In this document: piece after piece, positions 31,180 through 44,282 of the stretch
How positions within the stretch are numbered: position 1 is the stretch's first letter
How the letters are laid out: every line of letters begins with the position of its first letter
NCBI GenBank assembly: GCA_030654805.1
Contig: JAURWR010000004.1
Span: 1 to 53,400 of the forward strand
Origin: Burkholderiaceae bacterium
Lineage (GTDB): Bacteria > Pseudomonadota > Gammaproteobacteria > Burkholderiales > Burkholderiaceae_C
Direction: 5' to 3'
Length of the DNA: 53,400 bases
Notes under the pieces: model-generated
Seen by the model: the letters and a program-made list of their open reading frames with translations, nothing else
Told to the model about the DNA's origin: nothing
The model's database searches: none
Made by a program: the position numbers and the translations under genes

Positions 31180-32168
31180 GTCGTACTCACTTCGTTCGTA
31201 TCTCGGATCGGTGCTGTGTCAGCGGGGTCAAGAAGGCCTTGCACCTCCACCGGGCTCAGGAGCCTTGTTGAAATCAGTTCGCCGGCGGTGATGTGTCCGC
31301 TGCCCAGAAAGGCCTTCGGCTGCGGTCCATAGACGCGCACGCGCGGTGCGTTCGGAAGCGGCATGCGTCGGCGCACGCCGCTCAGGAAGCGGCCTGCCCC
31401 CTCGTCATCGAGGCGAACCACCGGCCAATCGGCAATCAGGCTGTCGGTGTCCAGCAGCAATGCATCACGTTCGGTTTCGGTCATCGCGGCCAGCGATTCC
31501 AGCGTCTGCGCGCCTGTCAGCGTCAGCGGACCGCTGCCGGTGCGGCGCAGCGCGCACAGATACGCGCCGCAGCCGAGTAGGCGGCCGATGTCTTCGGCGA
31601 GCGTTCGGATGTAGGTGCCCTTGCTGCATTGCACGTCGATTGCCCACATGTCATCGGTGCCGTTCATCACGCCCTGATGCTGCTCCGCAGGAATGTCGAT
31701 GCGATGAATCGTCACCGAACGCGGTTCGCGTTCGACCTCGATTCCGGCGCGGGCGTATTCGTAGAGCGGCTTGCCATCGCGCTTCAGCGCCGAATGCATC
31801 GGGGGCACCTGAGCGATACCGCCGATGAAGCGGGCGCAGGCGGCCTGGAACTGGTCCCGGGTGACATGCACCTCGGTGCGCTCTACAACCTCACCCTCGG
31901 CATCGGCGGTGGTCGTCGTGATACCCAGCTGCAGCGTCGCGCGGTAAGACTTGTCAGCGTCGAGGCCGATCTGCGAGAACTTGGTCGCCGCCCCGAAACA
32001 CAACGGCAGCAGTCCGGTCGCCAGCGGATCGAGCGTGCCGGTGTGGCCGGCCTTCTCCGCGCGATACAGGCGCTTGGCCTTCATCAATGCGTCGTTGCTC
32101 GACAGACCCAGCGGCTTGTCGAGCAGCAGAACGCCATGGACGGCACGACGCTGAATGCGCTGACGCAT
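31176..32168 (-). CDS. truB: tRNA pseudouridine(55) synthase
   Basis: 330 aa. Makes pseudouridine 55 in the T-loop of tRNAs. [15 protein letters not shown] is the N-terminal motif and catalytic Asp47 lies in [15 protein letters not shown]; the C-terminal part is PUA-like. The ATG at 32168 was preferred because homologues begin just before this motif; a GTG four codons upstream (32180) is possible and sits directly after GAGGGA. A repeat element ends at the start region. Overlaps typA by 4 bp. Confidence 0.95.
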   Translation of the reverse strand: MRQRIQRRAVHGVLLLDKPLGLSSNDALMKAKRLYRAEKAGHTGTLDPLATGLLPLCFGAATKFSQIGLDADKSYRATLQLGITTTTADAEGEVVERTEVHVTRDQFQAACARFIGGIAQVPPMHSALKRDGKPLYEYARAGIEVEREPRSVTIHRIDIPAEQHQGVMNGTDDMWAIDVQCSKGTYIRTLAEDIGRLLGCGAYLCALRRTGSGPLTLTGAQTLESLAAMTETERDALLLDTDSLIADWPVVRLDDEGAGRFLSGVRRRMPLPNAPRVRVYGPQPKAFLGSGHITAGELISTRLLSPVEVQGLLDPADTAPIRDTNEVSTT

Positions 32169-32181
32169 GGCTGGATTCACT

Positions 32182-32273
32182 CCCTCGCCCCTAAGGGGAG
32201 AGGGCTGGGGGAGGGGCCGCGTACCGGCACTGCGCTCATTCGATGGCCCTCACCCTCTCCCAGAGGGTGAGGG
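32182..32273. repeat. GC-rich hairpin repeat between rbfA and truB
   Basis: Two hairpins: CCCTCGCCCC / GGGGAGAGGG (32182-32204, one mismatch) and a perfect 12-bp stem CCCTCACCCTCT / AGAGGGTGAGGG with a CCC loop (32247-32273). Between them lies GGGGGAGGGG. The pattern of paired CCCTC...GAGGG blocks is what I recall of dispersed intergenic repeats in beta/gammaproteobacteria. It lies inside the operon and runs up to the truB start. Confidence 0.65.
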
Positions 32274-32302
32274 AACCTGAATGAGACAGGCCGCGCAGCA
32301 TG

Positions 32303-32668
32303 TCAGTCATCCTTCGCCCGCGTGGCGTTCGCCTGAGCGATCAGCAGGCTCAGCTCGGCGGCACGCTCGGTCGTGCGGTCGAAATGGAAATGCAACGTCG
32401 GCACGGTGTGAATCTGGAGGCGCTTGAACAGGCCGTTGCGGATGAAACCCGCCGCTTCGTTGAGCGCGGTCTCGCATTCATGCGGATCACCAACCAGCAC
32501 CGAGAAGAAGATCTTGGCGTGCGCGTAGTCCGGCGTCACCTCGACCGCGTGCAGCGTCACCATTCCGATGCGGGGATCCTTCAGATCGCGGATCAGCACG
32601 GCCACGTCACGCTGGATTTGATCGGCCACCCGGAAACCGCGGTTGGGTATCGAACGTTTGTGTTTCAT
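32303..32668 (-). CDS. rbfA: 30S ribosome-binding factor A
   Basis: 121 aa KH-like maturation factor for the 16S rRNA 5' end. Start [20 protein letters not shown]; core [19 protein letters not shown]; helix [35 protein letters not shown]. The ATG at 32668 was chosen on homology; the frame continues further upstream through a repeat region without family similarity. Placed between infB and truB as usual. Confidence 0.96.
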   Translation of the reverse strand: MKHKRSIPNRGFRVADQIQRDVAVLIRDLKDPRIGMVTLHAVEVTPDYAHAKIFFSVLVGDPHECETALNEAAGFIRNGLFKRLQIHTVPTLHFHFDRTTERAAELSLLIAQANATRAKDD

Positions 32669-32709
32669 CGTGGTTTTTCGCAAACGAATGGGGGCGCTGT
32701 AAATGCAAA

Positions 32710-32823
32710 CCCCGCCCTCTTTTGAAGGGCGGGGTATGGGCCGCACCGCCGTGCCCCGCTGCCGGGCCGTCCCAAGCCGGGGCGGCGCCCCTTGGGGGCA
32801 GGAGCAAAGCGACTGGGGGGCTC
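32710..32823. repeat. Hairpin and GC-rich repeat between infB and rbfA
   Basis: Hairpin CCCCGCCCT / AGGGCGGGG with a 7-nt loop (32710-32734), followed by a G/C-block segment (about 32753-32823) with several self-complementary parts such as GGCGCCCCTTGGGGGC. The tail with GGAGCAAAGCGACTGGGGG resembles dispersed intergenic elements I recall from Burkholderiales genomes. It fills nearly the whole spacer and ends 3 bp before the infB stop. Confidence 0.6.
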
Positions 32824-32826
32824 AGT

Positions 32827-35673
32827 TCACAGCGTTCGTGCGACTTCCTTCACTTCGAAGAACTCCAACTGATCGCCCTCGGCGATGTCGTTGTAGTTCT
32901 TGAGCTTGATGCCGCACTCGAAGCCCGACGCCACTTCCTTCACGTCGTCCTTCAGACGCCGCACCGATTCGATCTCGCCGGTATAGATCACAACGTTGTC
33001 GCGCAGCAGGCGGAAACGCGCGCCGCGTCGGACCAGACCCGCCGTGACCATCGAGCCGGCCACCGTGCCGATCTTGGAAGCCACGAAGACCGTTCGAATC
33101 TCGGCCGTGCCGATAACCTCTTCGCGCTGCTCCGGAGCCAGCATGCCGGTCATCGCCGCCTTGATCTCGTCGACCGCGTCGTAAATGATGTTGTAGTAGC
33201 GGATGTCGACACCGTTGTGCTCGGCCAGCTTGCGCGCACCGGCATCGGCGCGGACGTTGAAACCGATGATCACGGCCTTGGATGCGATGGCGAGGTTGAC
33301 GTCGCTCTCGCTGATGCCACCCACCGCGCCGTGCACCACCTGCACCTTGACCTCGGCCGTGCTGAGCTTGAGCAGCGACTGCGCCAGCGCTTCCTGCGAA
33401 CCCTGGACGTCGGCCTTGATGATCAGGGCCAGCGACTGGGCTGCGCCTTCGCCGACGTTGTCGAACATGTTCTCCAGCTTGGCGGCCTGCTGCTTCGCCA
33501 GCTTCACATCACGATACTTGCCCGAGCGGAAGGTGGCGATCTCGCGGGCACGGCGTTCGTCGGCCAGCACCATGAACTCGTCGCCGGCTTGCGGCACCTC
33601 AGTCAGGCCCTGGATCTCGACCGGGATCGATGGGCCGGCTTCGGTGATCGCCTTGCCGTTCTCGTCGAGCATGGCGCGCACGCGGCCGTAGGTCGAACCG
33701 GCCAGCACCACGTCGCCGCGCTTCAGCGTGCCGGACTGCACCAGCACGGTGGCGACCGGGCCGCGGCCCTTGTCGAGCTTGGCTTCGATGACCAGGCCCT
33801 TGGCCATGCTGTCCTTCGGTGCCTTCAATTCCAGCACCTCGGCCTGCAACAGCACCTGTTCCAGCAGGTCGTCGATGCCCTGACCGGTCTTGGCCGACAC
33901 TGGCACGAAAGGCGACGATCCGCCGAACTCTTCGGGCACGACTTCTTCGGCGACGAGTTCGCTCTTCAGGCGTTCGAGATTCGCACCAGGCTTGTCGATC
34001 TTGTTCATCGCGACCACCAGCGGCACACCGGCCGCCTTGGCGTGGGCAATGGCTTCCTTGGTCTGCGGCATCACGCCGTCATCGGCCGCCACCACCAGGA
34101 TCACCAGGTCGGTGGCCTTGGCACCGCGGGCACGCATCGCGGTGAAAGCCGCGTGGCCCGGTGTGTCGAGGAAGGTGATCATGCCGCGTGGCGTCTCGAC
34201 GTGGTACGCACCGATGTGCTGCGTGATCCCGCCCGCCTCGCCTGCGGCGACGCGGCTGGTGCGGATGTAATCGAGCAGCGAGGTCTTGCCGTGGTCGACG
34301 TGACCCATGACGGTGACGACCGGGGCGCGTGGCAGCAATTCGTGCTCCGATTCGCCTTCGACATCCTCCTCGAGGAAGGCATCGGGATCGTCGAGCTTGG
34401 CGGCCAGTGCCTTGTGGCCCATTTCCTCGACGAGGATCATGGCCGTTTCCTGGTCGAGCTGCTGGTTGATGGTGACCATCTGGCCCAGTTTCATCAACTG
34501 CTTGATGACCTCGGACGCCTTCACGCTCATCTTGTGCGCCAGGTCGGCGACGCTGATGGTCTCGGGAACGTGCACTTCCTGCACCTGCTGTTCGGCGGGT
34601 GCGACGAAGGTGGATACCGACCCATCGCTGCGCTCGCCTCGGCGACCACCGCGCGGCGCGCGCCAGCCGGCACGCGCCCCACCAGGAGCGTCGTTTCGGG
34701 ACTTGAGGCCGCGCTTCTTCGCTGCGTCATCGGCCCAACTGGAGGACAGCTTCTCGGACTTGACGGACTTCTTGTCACCCGGCTTGGCAACCACGGCGCC
34801 AGGAGCACCCGGAGCCGCAGCCGGCTTGTGGATGGTGCCCTTGATGCCTTCCTTGCCCGCCTCGACGGGCTTCGGTGCTTCTTCCGGCTTCTTGGCATTG
34901 AGCACCTTCTTAGGTGCCGACATCATGGCGCGGATGGCTGCGGCTTCGTCCTCGGCAGCCTTGCGGCGCTTGGCCAGATCGATGGCGCGCTGCTTGTCTT
35001 CGTCGACCACGTCTGCGGCCTTGATCACGCGCAACAACGATTTCACCGGCTCGACCGCAGCCAGCGGGGCCTCTGGTGCAACCTCAGCAGCGACAGGCAG
35101 AGCGGCTTCAGAGCCGGCAGGGCGGGCGGCTTCGACAGCAGCAGCAGCAGCAGCGGCGGCAGCGGCCTTCTCGGCCTCGGCCTGAGCGCGTGCTTCGACG
35201 GCCTCGCGTTCGAGTCGTTCCTGTTCGTCGCGCTGACGCTGGCGCTCGGCCAGTTCTGCCTCTTGTTTGCGAAGCAATTCGGCCTGGGCCTGGGCTTCAT
35301 GCTCCAGACGCATCAACTCTTCGTCGTTGACCTCAGTCACATCGGCCGTCGGCTCCGCATTCGCGGGCGCGTCATCGCGCTTGATAAAGGTGCGCTTCTT
35401 TCGGACCTCGACCTGGATGGTGCGTGCCTTGCCGCTCGAATCCGCCTGCTTGATCTCGCTGGTCGACTTGCGGGTCAGCGTGATCTTCTTGCGTTCGGCG
35501 CCTGCAGTGCCATGGGTAGCGCGCAGGTAGTCGAGCAACCGCTCCTTGTCGGAGTCGGTCAGGGCATCGTCCGTCGACGCCTTGCTGACCCCGGCAGACT
35601 GCAATTGATCGAGCAGTGCAGCGGCGGGGCGATTCAGCTCAGCGGCGAGTTGGGCGACGGTGGTCACGGCCAT
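32827..35673 (-). CDS. infB: Translation initiation factor IF-2
   Basis: 948 aa GTPase that places initiator fMet-tRNA on the 30S subunit. N-terminal IF2_N module ([15 protein letters not shown]), a long charged and Ala-rich linker (about 110-350, with a poly-Ala run near 170-180 from a CAG/CTG repeat), a second IF2_N module (about 370-425), then the G domain with GHVDHGKT at about 457-464, DTPGHAAF and NKIDKPGA, and C-terminal domains II-IV. Length is normal for a betaproteobacterial long IF-2. Lies 71 bp downstream of nusA. Confidence 0.98.
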   Translation of the reverse strand: MAVTTVAQLAAELNRPAAALLDQLQSAGVSKASTDDALTDSDKERLLDYLRATHGTAGAERKKITLTRKSTSEIKQADSSGKARTIQVEVRKKRTFIKRDDAPANAEPTADVTEVNDEELMRLEHEAQAQAELLRKQEAELAERQRQRDEQERLEREAVEARAQAEAEKAAAAAAAAAAVEAARPAGSEAALPVAAEVAPEAPLAAVEPVKSLLRVIKAADVVDEDKQRAIDLAKRRKAAEDEAAAIRAMMSAPKKVLNAKKPEEAPKPVEAGKEGIKGTIHKPAAAPGAPGAVVAKPGDKKSVKSEKLSSSWADDAAKKRGLKSRNDAPGGARAGWRAPRGGRRGERSDGSVSTFVAPAEQQVQEVHVPETISVADLAHKMSVKASEVIKQLMKLGQMVTINQQLDQETAMILVEEMGHKALAAKLDDPDAFLEEDVEGESEHELLPRAPVVTVMGHVDHGKTSLLDYIRTSRVAAGEAGGITQHIGAYHVETPRGMITFLDTPGHAAFTAMRARGAKATDLVILVVAADDGVMPQTKEAIAHAKAAGVPLVVAMNKIDKPGANLERLKSELVAEEVVPEEFGGSSPFVPVSAKTGQGIDDLLEQVLLQAEVLELKAPKDSMAKGLVIEAKLDKGRGPVATVLVQSGTLKRGDVVLAGSTYGRVRAMLDENGKAITEAGPSIPVEIQGLTEVPQAGDEFMVLADERRAREIATFRSGKYRDVKLAKQQAAKLENMFDNVGEGAAQSLALIIKADVQGSQEALAQSLLKLSTAEVKVQVVHGAVGGISESDVNLAIASKAVIIGFNVRADAGARKLAEHNGVDIRYYNIIYDAVDEIKAAMTGMLAPEQREEVIGTAEIRTVFVASKIGTVAGSMVTAGLVRRGARFRLLRDNVVIYTGEIESVRRLKDDVKEVASGFECGIKLKNYNDIAEGDQLEFFEVKEVARTL

Positions 35674-35744
35674 TGTGGATTTCCTTGCTTGGTTCTAGCG
35701 GTACGGCGTGCGTGCGAAATGGGATTCAGCGACTTGAAAATGAA

Positions 35745-37223
35745 TCAGGTGGTGAACCAGTGTTCACGTGCCTTCATGATCAGCGCCTTGGCCTTTTCAT
35801 CATCCATGCCGGATATTTCAATCAACTCGTCGACCGCCAGATCAGCCAGATCGTCGCGCGTGTGCACGCCACCATCGGCCAGCTTCGGGATCAACTCGGG
35901 GTCGAGGCCTTCGAGGTCGCGCAGATCCTGCGAAACATCGCTGACGCTCTCTTCGCGGGCGATCTCCATCGTCAGCAAGGCGTCCTTGGCACGGGTGCGC
36001 AACTCGTTGACGGTGCCTTCGTCGAAGCCTTCGATCTCCAGCATTTCCTGCATCGGCACGTAAGCGACTTCTTCCAGGCTGGCGAAGCCCTCGGCGATCA
36101 GGATGTCGGCCACCTCGGCGTCGACGTCGAGCTTCTCGACGAACAACTTGCGCAGGCTGTCGCTTTCGACGGCCTGCTTCTCGGACGACTCTTCGGCCGT
36201 CATGATGTTGATGCGCCAGCCGGTCATCTCGGAAGCCAGCCGCACGTTCTGCCCGCCGCGGCCGATGGCGATGGCGAGGTTTTCCTCGTCGACGACCACA
36301 TCCATCGCGTGGCGCTCTTCATCGACCACGATCGACTGCACATTGGCCGGCGCCAGCGCACCGATGACGAATTGAGCCGGGTCTTCGGACCACAGCACGA
36401 TGTCGACGCGTTCGCCGGCCAGCTCGTTGGTCACACCGTTGACGCGTGAACCACGCACGCCGACACAGGTACCGATCGGGTCGACGCGCTTGTCGTGCGA
36501 CTGCACAGCGATCTTGGCGCGGGAGCCTGGATCGCGGGCACAGGACTTGATCTCGAGCAGGCCCTGCTCGATCTCGGGAACTTCCTGGGCGAACAGCTCG
36601 ATCATGAAACCGGGCGCGCTGCGCGACAGGATGATCTGCGGGCCACGCAAGGTCGAGTCGACCTCGGCGATGTAGGCGCGGACCCGGTCGCCGATGCGCA
36701 GGTTCTCTTTGGGGATCATCTCGCTGCGACGCAGACGGCCCTCGACGCGGCCCGACTCGACGATCACGTCGCCCTTGTCCAGGCGCTTCACGGTGCCAAC
36801 GAAGATCTTCTCGCCACGCGACAGAAAATCGTTCAGCAGTTGTTCGCGCTCGGCGTCGCGGATCTTCTGCAGGATGACCTGCTTGGCAGCCTGCGCGCCG
36901 ATGCGGCCGATCGACACCGATTCGACCGGCTCCTCGATGTAGTCATCGACCTCGATGTCGGCAATCTGCTCGAGCGCCTCGAAATGCAGGATTTCGGAGT
37001 CGGGCAATTGCAGGCCCGCCTCATCGGCGACCACATGCCAGCGCCGGAAGGTTTCATACGCACCCGTGTCGCGATCCACGGTCACGCGCATGTCGACCTC
37101 GCCACCGTGCAGCTTCTTGGATGCCGACGCCAGCGCCGCCTCGACAGCGCCGAACACAACTTCGCGGTCCACGCTCTTCTCGCGCGAAATGGCATCCACC
37201 AGCATCAACAGTTCGCGATTCAT
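35745..37223 (-). CDS. nusA: Transcription termination/antitermination factor NusA
   Basis: 492 aa. N-terminal RNA-polymerase-binding domain ([20 protein letters not shown]), S1 domain ([19 protein letters not shown]), two KH domains ([36 protein letters not shown]) and two C-terminal helix-hairpin-helix repeats. The start codon overlaps the rimP stop by 4 bp. NusA is known to autoregulate its operon in enterobacteria, which is relevant to the leader terminator upstream of rimP. Confidence 0.98.
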   Translation of the reverse strand: MNRELLMLVDAISREKSVDREVVFGAVEAALASASKKLHGGEVDMRVTVDRDTGAYETFRRWHVVADEAGLQLPDSEILHFEALEQIADIEVDDYIEEPVESVSIGRIGAQAAKQVILQKIRDAEREQLLNDFLSRGEKIFVGTVKRLDKGDVIVESGRVEGRLRRSEMIPKENLRIGDRVRAYIAEVDSTLRGPQIILSRSAPGFMIELFAQEVPEIEQGLLEIKSCARDPGSRAKIAVQSHDKRVDPIGTCVGVRGSRVNGVTNELAGERVDIVLWSEDPAQFVIGALAPANVQSIVVDEERHAMDVVVDEENLAIAIGRGGQNVRLASEMTGWRINIMTAEESSEKQAVESDSLRKLFVEKLDVDAEVADILIAEGFASLEEVAYVPMQEMLEIEGFDEGTVNELRTRAKDALLTMEIAREESVSDVSQDLRDLEGLDPELIPKLADGGVHTRDDLADLAVDELIEISGMDDEKAKALIMKAREHWFTT

Positions 37224-37792
37224 CGTTTGCGGTCTCCATCCATCTCGTTACCGGCCGACTCGACCTGCTCGGTCGGCGCCTCCACAGGCGCCGCAAACCG
37301 ACGCCCCTTGAAATCCACAACCGGCACCAGCCGGGCTTCTCGCACTTCGTCGAACGCAAAATCCAGCGCCTGGTCGACGCCATCGCCCTGGAAGACGAGG
37401 CGCCAGCCTTGGCCCGGGGACTCCAGCGGCTCCAGCACACCCTGGAAATGCTTGCGCCCCTTGAAGGCCAGCTTCAGCGTCAGGTCGACGCGTTCGCCAC
37501 TGAACCGCAGGAAATCGGCGGGCTTCTTCAATGGCCGGTCGAGACCCGGAGACGACACCTCGAGCCGCTCGTAAGCGCAACCTTCAACTTCGAGCACGTG
37601 CTGCAACTGGCGGGTGACGCGTTCGCAATCCTCGACCGTGATGAACTCGCTGCCAGACGGCGCCGCAGGCGGCACGGCCGGTGCCGGCTTGTCGATGTAG
37701 ACGCGCAGCAATCCCTTCGGACTGCGCTCGGTGTCCACCAAGTCGTAACCCAACCCGGTCACGGTCTTCTCGACGGCCAGTTGCCAGTTCAT
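37220..37792 (-). CDS. rimP: Ribosome maturation factor RimP
   Basis: 190 aa. Needed for 30S maturation. Begins [20 protein letters not shown], with [15 protein letters not shown] and the family signature [13 protein letters not shown]. It is longer than the ~150-aa E. coli protein, with a Pro/Ala insertion ([11 protein letters not shown]) and a charged C-terminal tail. The ATG at 37792 follows GCGGGG. First gene of the operon; the 137-nt leader upstream contains a promoter-proximal terminator. Confidence 0.96.
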   Translation of the reverse strand: MNWQLAVEKTVTGLGYDLVDTERSPKGLLRVYIDKPAPAVPPAAPSGSEFITVEDCERVTRQLQHVLEVEGCAYERLEVSSPGLDRPLKKPADFLRFSGERVDLTLKLAFKGRKHFQGVLEPLESPGQGWRLVFQGDGVDQALDFAFDEVREARLVPVVDFKGRRFAAPVEAPTEQVESAGNEMDGDRKR

Positions 37793-37873
37793 CCCCGCTC
37801 GATTCCCCGTCTGTGTTCGGCCGCCGCCGGTCGGAAAACCCGACTGGCAACCCGTTTGAAATAACCGATCGAA

Positions 37874-37904
37874 CAAAAAAAATGGGCTGGAAAAGTCCGC
37901 CCAT
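37874..37904 (-). terminator. Promoter-proximal intrinsic terminator (attenuator candidate) in the rimP leader
   Basis: On the reverse strand ATGGGC-GGA ... TCC-A-GCCCAT forms a 9-bp stem with one bulged A and a 4-nt loop, followed immediately by eight T residues. It begins only about 25 nt after the predicted transcription start and lies about 80 nt before rimP. It also could end amtB readthrough, but the promoter between amtB and it makes a leader terminator the better reading. Confidence 0.75.
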
Positions 37905-37935
37905 GGTGTCTTCTCTGTCTACTCGGAAAACCAGC

Positions 37936-37964
37936 ATTGTACCTTGCAAGGGTGCTACCGGCAA
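37936..37964 (-). promoter_or_regulatory. Sigma-70 promoter of the rimP-nusA-infB operon
   Basis: Reverse strand: TTGCCG (37964-37959), 17-bp spacer, TACAAT (37941-37936). The start would be near 37929. An imperfect inverted repeat GGGTG ... CACCC covers the -35 region and could be an operator. Confidence 0.65.
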
Positions 37965-38045
37965 CACCCTCAAACTGTCAAGTGCAGGCAGTTGGCAGCG
38001 ATTCGACCCCGCGCCGACCAACTGCCCCGCTTGTCCCGGGTCAGA

Positions 38046-39248
38046 TCACCAGTTGGCCTCCCGCTCCGGCGTGGCGCCAATACGGTGGACCGACAGGTCG
38101 GCGCCTTCGTATTCCTCCTCCAGCGTGAGTCGCAACGAGGTGACGGCCTTCAGCCCGCCGTAGACGATCACCCCGGAGATCAGCGCCCACACCACGCCCA
38201 GCATCGTACCGACGACTTGCGCACCCAGACTCACACCACCTGCACCGCCGAGCGCCTGGGTGCCGAAGATGCCGCAGGCGATGCCGCCCCAGGCGCCGCA
38301 CAGGCCGTGCAGCGGCCACACGCCCAGCACGTCGTCGATCTTCCAGCGGTTCTGGGTCAGCGTGAACATCGAGACGAAGATCGCCCCCGCGACACCCCCG
38401 ACCACCAGCGCGCCGGCCGGGTGCATCACGTCCGAACCGGCACACACCGCCACCAGACCGGCCAGCGGGCCGTTGTAGGCGAAGCCCGGGTCATTTCGGC
38501 CCAGCAGCACCGCCACCAACGTGCCACCGGCCATCGCCATCAGCGAGTTGACCGCGACCAGACCGGAGATCTTCTCGATGGTCTGAGCGCTCATCACGTT
38601 GAAGCCGAACCAACCGACTGCCAGCACCCAGGCACCAAGCGCCAGGAACGGGATGCTCGTCGGCGGATGCGCGCTGATGCCACCGTCCTTGCGATAGCGG
38701 TTGCTGCGCGCACCGAGCATCAGCACCGCAACCAGCCCGACCCAGCCGCCAAAGGTGTGCACCACCACGCTGCCGGCGAAATCATGGAACTCGGCGCCGG
38801 TCCATGCCTTGATGTGCCCCTGCAGACCGAACTTGCCACCCCAGACCACGCCTTCCAGCAGCGGGTAGGCCACACCCACCAGCACCGCCGTGGCGATCAG
38901 TTGCGGACCGAAGCGCGCGCGCTCGGCGATGCCGCCGGACACGATGGCGGGAATGGCGGCGGCAAAGGTCAGCAGAAAGAAGAATCGCACCAACTCGAAA
39001 CCGTTCTTCTGCATCAACGTGTCGGCGCCACTGAGGAACCCGATGCCGTAGGCGACGGTGTAGCCGACAAAAAAGTAGACGACAGTCGACACCGAAAAAT
39101 CGACCAGGATCTTGACCAGCGCATTGACCTGGTTCTTCTTGCGCACGGTGCCGAGCTCGAGGAACGCGAAGCCCGCGTGCATCGCCAACACCATGATGGC
39201 GCCCAACAGAATGAACAACGCGTCTGTGCCTTGCTTGACCTGATCCAA
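38046..39248 (-). CDS. amtB: Ammonium transporter
   Basis: 400 aa, 11 membrane helices, trimeric ammonia channel of the Amt/Rh family. Both pore histidines appear in their usual settings (VHTFGGWVG and WPLHGLCGAWGG). It starts at the cytoplasmic side without a cleavable signal peptide. The TTG at 39248 (LDQVKQGTDALFILLGA) was chosen: GGAG lies 6 bases upstream and homologues begin here; an ATG at 39320 would add 24 unlikely residues. No glnK precedes it, unlike the common glnK-amtB pair. A 28-bp palindrome lies upstream. Confidence 0.93.
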   Translation of the reverse strand: MDQVKQGTDALFILLGAIMVLAMHAGFAFLELGTVRKKNQVNALVKILVDFSVSTVVYFFVGYTVAYGIGFLSGADTLMQKNGFELVRFFFLLTFAAAIPAIVSGGIAERARFGPQLIATAVLVGVAYPLLEGVVWGGKFGLQGHIKAWTGAEFHDFAGSVVVHTFGGWVGLVAVLMLGARSNRYRKDGGISAHPPTSIPFLALGAWVLAVGWFGFNVMSAQTIEKISGLVAVNSLMAMAGGTLVAVLLGRNDPGFAYNGPLAGLVAVCAGSDVMHPAGALVVGGVAGAIFVSMFTLTQNRWKIDDVLGVWPLHGLCGAWGGIACGIFGTQALGGAGGVSLGAQVVGTMLGVVWALISGVIVYGGLKAVTSLRLTLEEEYEGADLSVHRIGATPEREANW

Positions 39249-39331
39249 GGTGAACTCCAACGTATGCTTTGCATCGGTACCACGCGCACCAATGAACAAA
39301 TAAGCGCACCACGGAAGCAAGACTTATTCCC

Positions 39332-39359
39332 TGATTGGTGCAGCTATTTGCACCAATCA
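39332..39359. promoter_or_regulatory. 28-bp palindrome upstream of amtB
   Basis: Perfect 11-bp arms TGATTGGTGCA / TGCACCAATCA around a 6-bp centre GCTATT, 84 bp upstream of the amtB start. The GGTGCA/TGCACC half-sites are those of NtrC-type enhancers, but here in the outward order compared with the classical TGCACC...GGTGCA site. More GGTGC half-sites flank it. Nitrogen control is likely by context; the binding protein is not certain. Confidence 0.6.
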
Positions 39360-39437
39360 ATGGCAATTTTCAATGTTGGTGCCGAACGGGGGCGTCTGGA
39401 CGCACCTATAGAGTGCCTTGCGCACTCTCTTTGCGCT

Positions 39438-40907
39438 TCAGCCCAGTTCCGGCGCGATCTCGGTGGCGTGGTCCACGAGCGCACCGAGGATGTCCTGGCT
39501 GCGCTCGCCGGCGCTGTCCTCGAACTGGCTGCTGAGCTGGTCGATGCGCTCGAAGAAGGCTTCCAGCGTCAGGCTGCCACCGGCGCCGTCGTGCAGGCGA
39601 TGCACCCGGTGCTCGTGCCACTGCTGCTGCTCGGCGTCGCTCAGCGTGCCGGGGAAGTTGCGGGCGCGGTAGCGGAACAACAGTTCGCCCAGCCGGCCGT
39701 CGGCAAACACCGGCCGCTGCCCGGCCAGCGTCAGCGGATCGAGCGTGCGCAACCGCTGTAAGAGGCGTCGGTCGTCGTTGCCGATGAAGCCGCCGTACAG
39801 GTCCTCGTCGACATCGGGCGTCGCCTCGGGCGCCGGGCGCTCGAAGACCTCGGGCCACAGCCCGGCCAGCAGCGCCGTCTGATGGGCCGCGACATCAGCG
39901 TGCCTGCATGCCTGAACCACATCGATGCCCCAGCGTGCGGCCATCTCGGGACTCAGCGTTTTCAGGTTGGCGATGACCACCGGCGACTTGTTCAGGTGAA
40001 TCGTCTTGATCGGCAGCCGCGTCACGCCCTCGGGGAGCGCGTCGGCGCGCGAAAACATGCGCTGGCGAATCGTGTCGGCGTTCAACGCGCGCAGCACGCC
40101 GGGGTCTTCGGCCAGGTCCCAGACGATGACCTCGTTCTTGTTGGTCGGGTGCGGCGACAGCGGCCACACGAGCGCGATGCAGCCGCGATCGGGCGGGTAC
40201 ATGCCGGACACATGCAGGAAAGGCTGCCCCGCCTTCTGCGCGTTCGCCATCTCCTCGATCACCGCGTCCTTCTTGCGCAGCTTCAGGCAGAAATCCCACA
40301 GCTTCGGCTGCTTGTCCTTGATGAGCCGGGCCAGCGCCACCGTGGCGCGCACATCGGACAGCGCGTCGTGCGCGGCCTCGTGAGCGATGCCATTGGCCGC
40401 CGTCAGGTGTTCGAGCTTGAACGAGGGCCGGCCGTCGTCGTGCTTCGGCCACTGGATGCCGTCGGGCCGCAGCGCGTAGGCGCAGCGCACCACATCCAGC
40501 AGATCCCAGCGCCCACACTGGTTCTGCCATTCGCGGGCATACGGGTCGATCAGGTTGCGCCAGAACAGGAAGCGCGTGACCTCGTCGTCGAAGCGGATCG
40601 AGTTGTAGCCAACGCCCACCGTGCCCGGCCGCGCCAGCTGTGCCTCGATCGCGGCAGCGAAGGCGTGCTCGGGAACACCACGCTCGGCGCAGATCTGCGG
40701 CGTGATGCCGGTGAGCAGGCAGCTTTCGGGGTCGGGCAGGCTGTCGAGCGGCGGCTGGCAGTACAGCGTGATGGGTTCGTCGATCTCGCGAAGATCGGCA
40801 TCGGTGCGCACGCCGGCGAACTGCGCTGGGCGATCGCGACGCGGCACCACGCCGAAGGTTTCGTAGTCGTGCCAAAAGAAGCTGAACAGGTCCATGGACT
40901 GCAACAT
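39438..40907 (-). CDS. sbcB: Exodeoxyribonuclease I
   Basis: 489 aa. Processive 3'-5' ssDNA exonuclease of the DEDD family. HDYETFG holds the first Asp and Glu, [11 protein letters not shown] the next Asp region and [14 protein letters not shown] the final catalytic His/Asp part; the C-terminal SH3-like and helical domains are present, giving normal length. Starts at ATG 40907 ([11 protein letters not shown]); ATG 40895 is an alternative. Divergent from acnA with only 44 bp between the start codons. Confidence 0.95.
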   Translation of the reverse strand: MLQSMDLFSFFWHDYETFGVVPRRDRPAQFAGVRTDADLREIDEPITLYCQPPLDSLPDPESCLLTGITPQICAERGVPEHAFAAAIEAQLARPGTVGVGYNSIRFDDEVTRFLFWRNLIDPYAREWQNQCGRWDLLDVVRCAYALRPDGIQWPKHDDGRPSFKLEHLTAANGIAHEAAHDALSDVRATVALARLIKDKQPKLWDFCLKLRKKDAVIEEMANAQKAGQPFLHVSGMYPPDRGCIALVWPLSPHPTNKNEVIVWDLAEDPGVLRALNADTIRQRMFSRADALPEGVTRLPIKTIHLNKSPVVIANLKTLSPEMAARWGIDVVQACRHADVAAHQTALLAGLWPEVFERPAPEATPDVDEDLYGGFIGNDDRRLLQRLRTLDPLTLAGQRPVFADGRLGELLFRYRARNFPGTLSDAEQQQWHEHRVHRLHDGAGGSLTLEAFFERIDQLSSQFEDSAGERSQDILGALVDHATEIAPELG

Positions 40908-40951
40908 ACCACCCGTCCACAATGGTTCGCATCACCCCCAAGGGAGTTGCC

Positions 40952-43879
<2,928 letters not shown>

Positions 43880-43912
43880 CCGCAGACGTCCGACCGCGCA
43901 ACGCAGGGCGAC

Positions 43913-44263
43913 TCAGGCGAGCGCCCTGCCCCATTCGTCGGGATCGAACCCGACCAGCAAGCCCCCCGGATGCTCGACCACCGGGCGCTTGATCACGCTG
44001 GACTGGGCCGCCATCAGCTCGCGCGCGCTGGCCGCATCGTGAACAGCGGCCTGCCGCGCAGCATCCAGCTTGCGCCAGGTGGTGCCCTTGCGGTTGAGCA
44101 GCGTCTCCCAGCCGGCCGCCCGCATCCACGCGTCGAGTTGCGGCAGCGGCACACCCTGCTTCTTGAAATCGTGGAAGGCGTGCTCGACGCCGCGTTCCTG
44201 CAACCAGGCACGCGCCTTCTTGACGGTGTCGCAGTTCGGAATGCCGTACAGGGTGATGGTCAT
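43913..44263 (-). CDS. ArsC/Spx-family protein (YffB type)
   Basis: 116 aa thioredoxin-fold protein. Starts MTITLYGIPNCDTVKKARAW with a single redox Cys11, then FHDFKKQGVP, LLNRKGTTWRKL and SSVIKRPVVEHPGG, the pattern of the YffB/arsenate-reductase-like group. Most such proteins are not true arsenate reductases; no ars operon is nearby. An upstream ATG at 44290 would overlap the preceding lipoprotein gene by 8 bp and is a weaker start. Convergent to acnA. Confidence 0.88.
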   Translation of the reverse strand: MTITLYGIPNCDTVKKARAWLQERGVEHAFHDFKKQGVPLPQLDAWMRAAGWETLLNRKGTTWRKLDAARQAAVHDAASARELMAAQSSVIKRPVVEHPGGLLVGFDPDEWGRALA

Positions 44264-44282
44264 GACGGAAACGGGGGGTTGA

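Noticed and set aside
29344-31332. A 662-codon forward frame opposite typA
   Set aside because: Antisense shadow; TypA on the reverse strand has all GTPase motifs over the same interval.
32722-36063. A 1113-codon open frame on the forward strand opposite infB and nusA
   Set aside because: Low-complexity His/Arg/Asp/Leu translation typical of the antisense of high-GC genes; the reverse strand encodes complete, recognisable IF-2 and NusA.
39249-39332. A sigma-54 promoter for amtB
   Set aside because: GG...G-like spacings occur (for example around TGGTGCGCTTATTTG on the reverse strand), but none has both the -24 GG and -12 GC at the required 10-bp interval.
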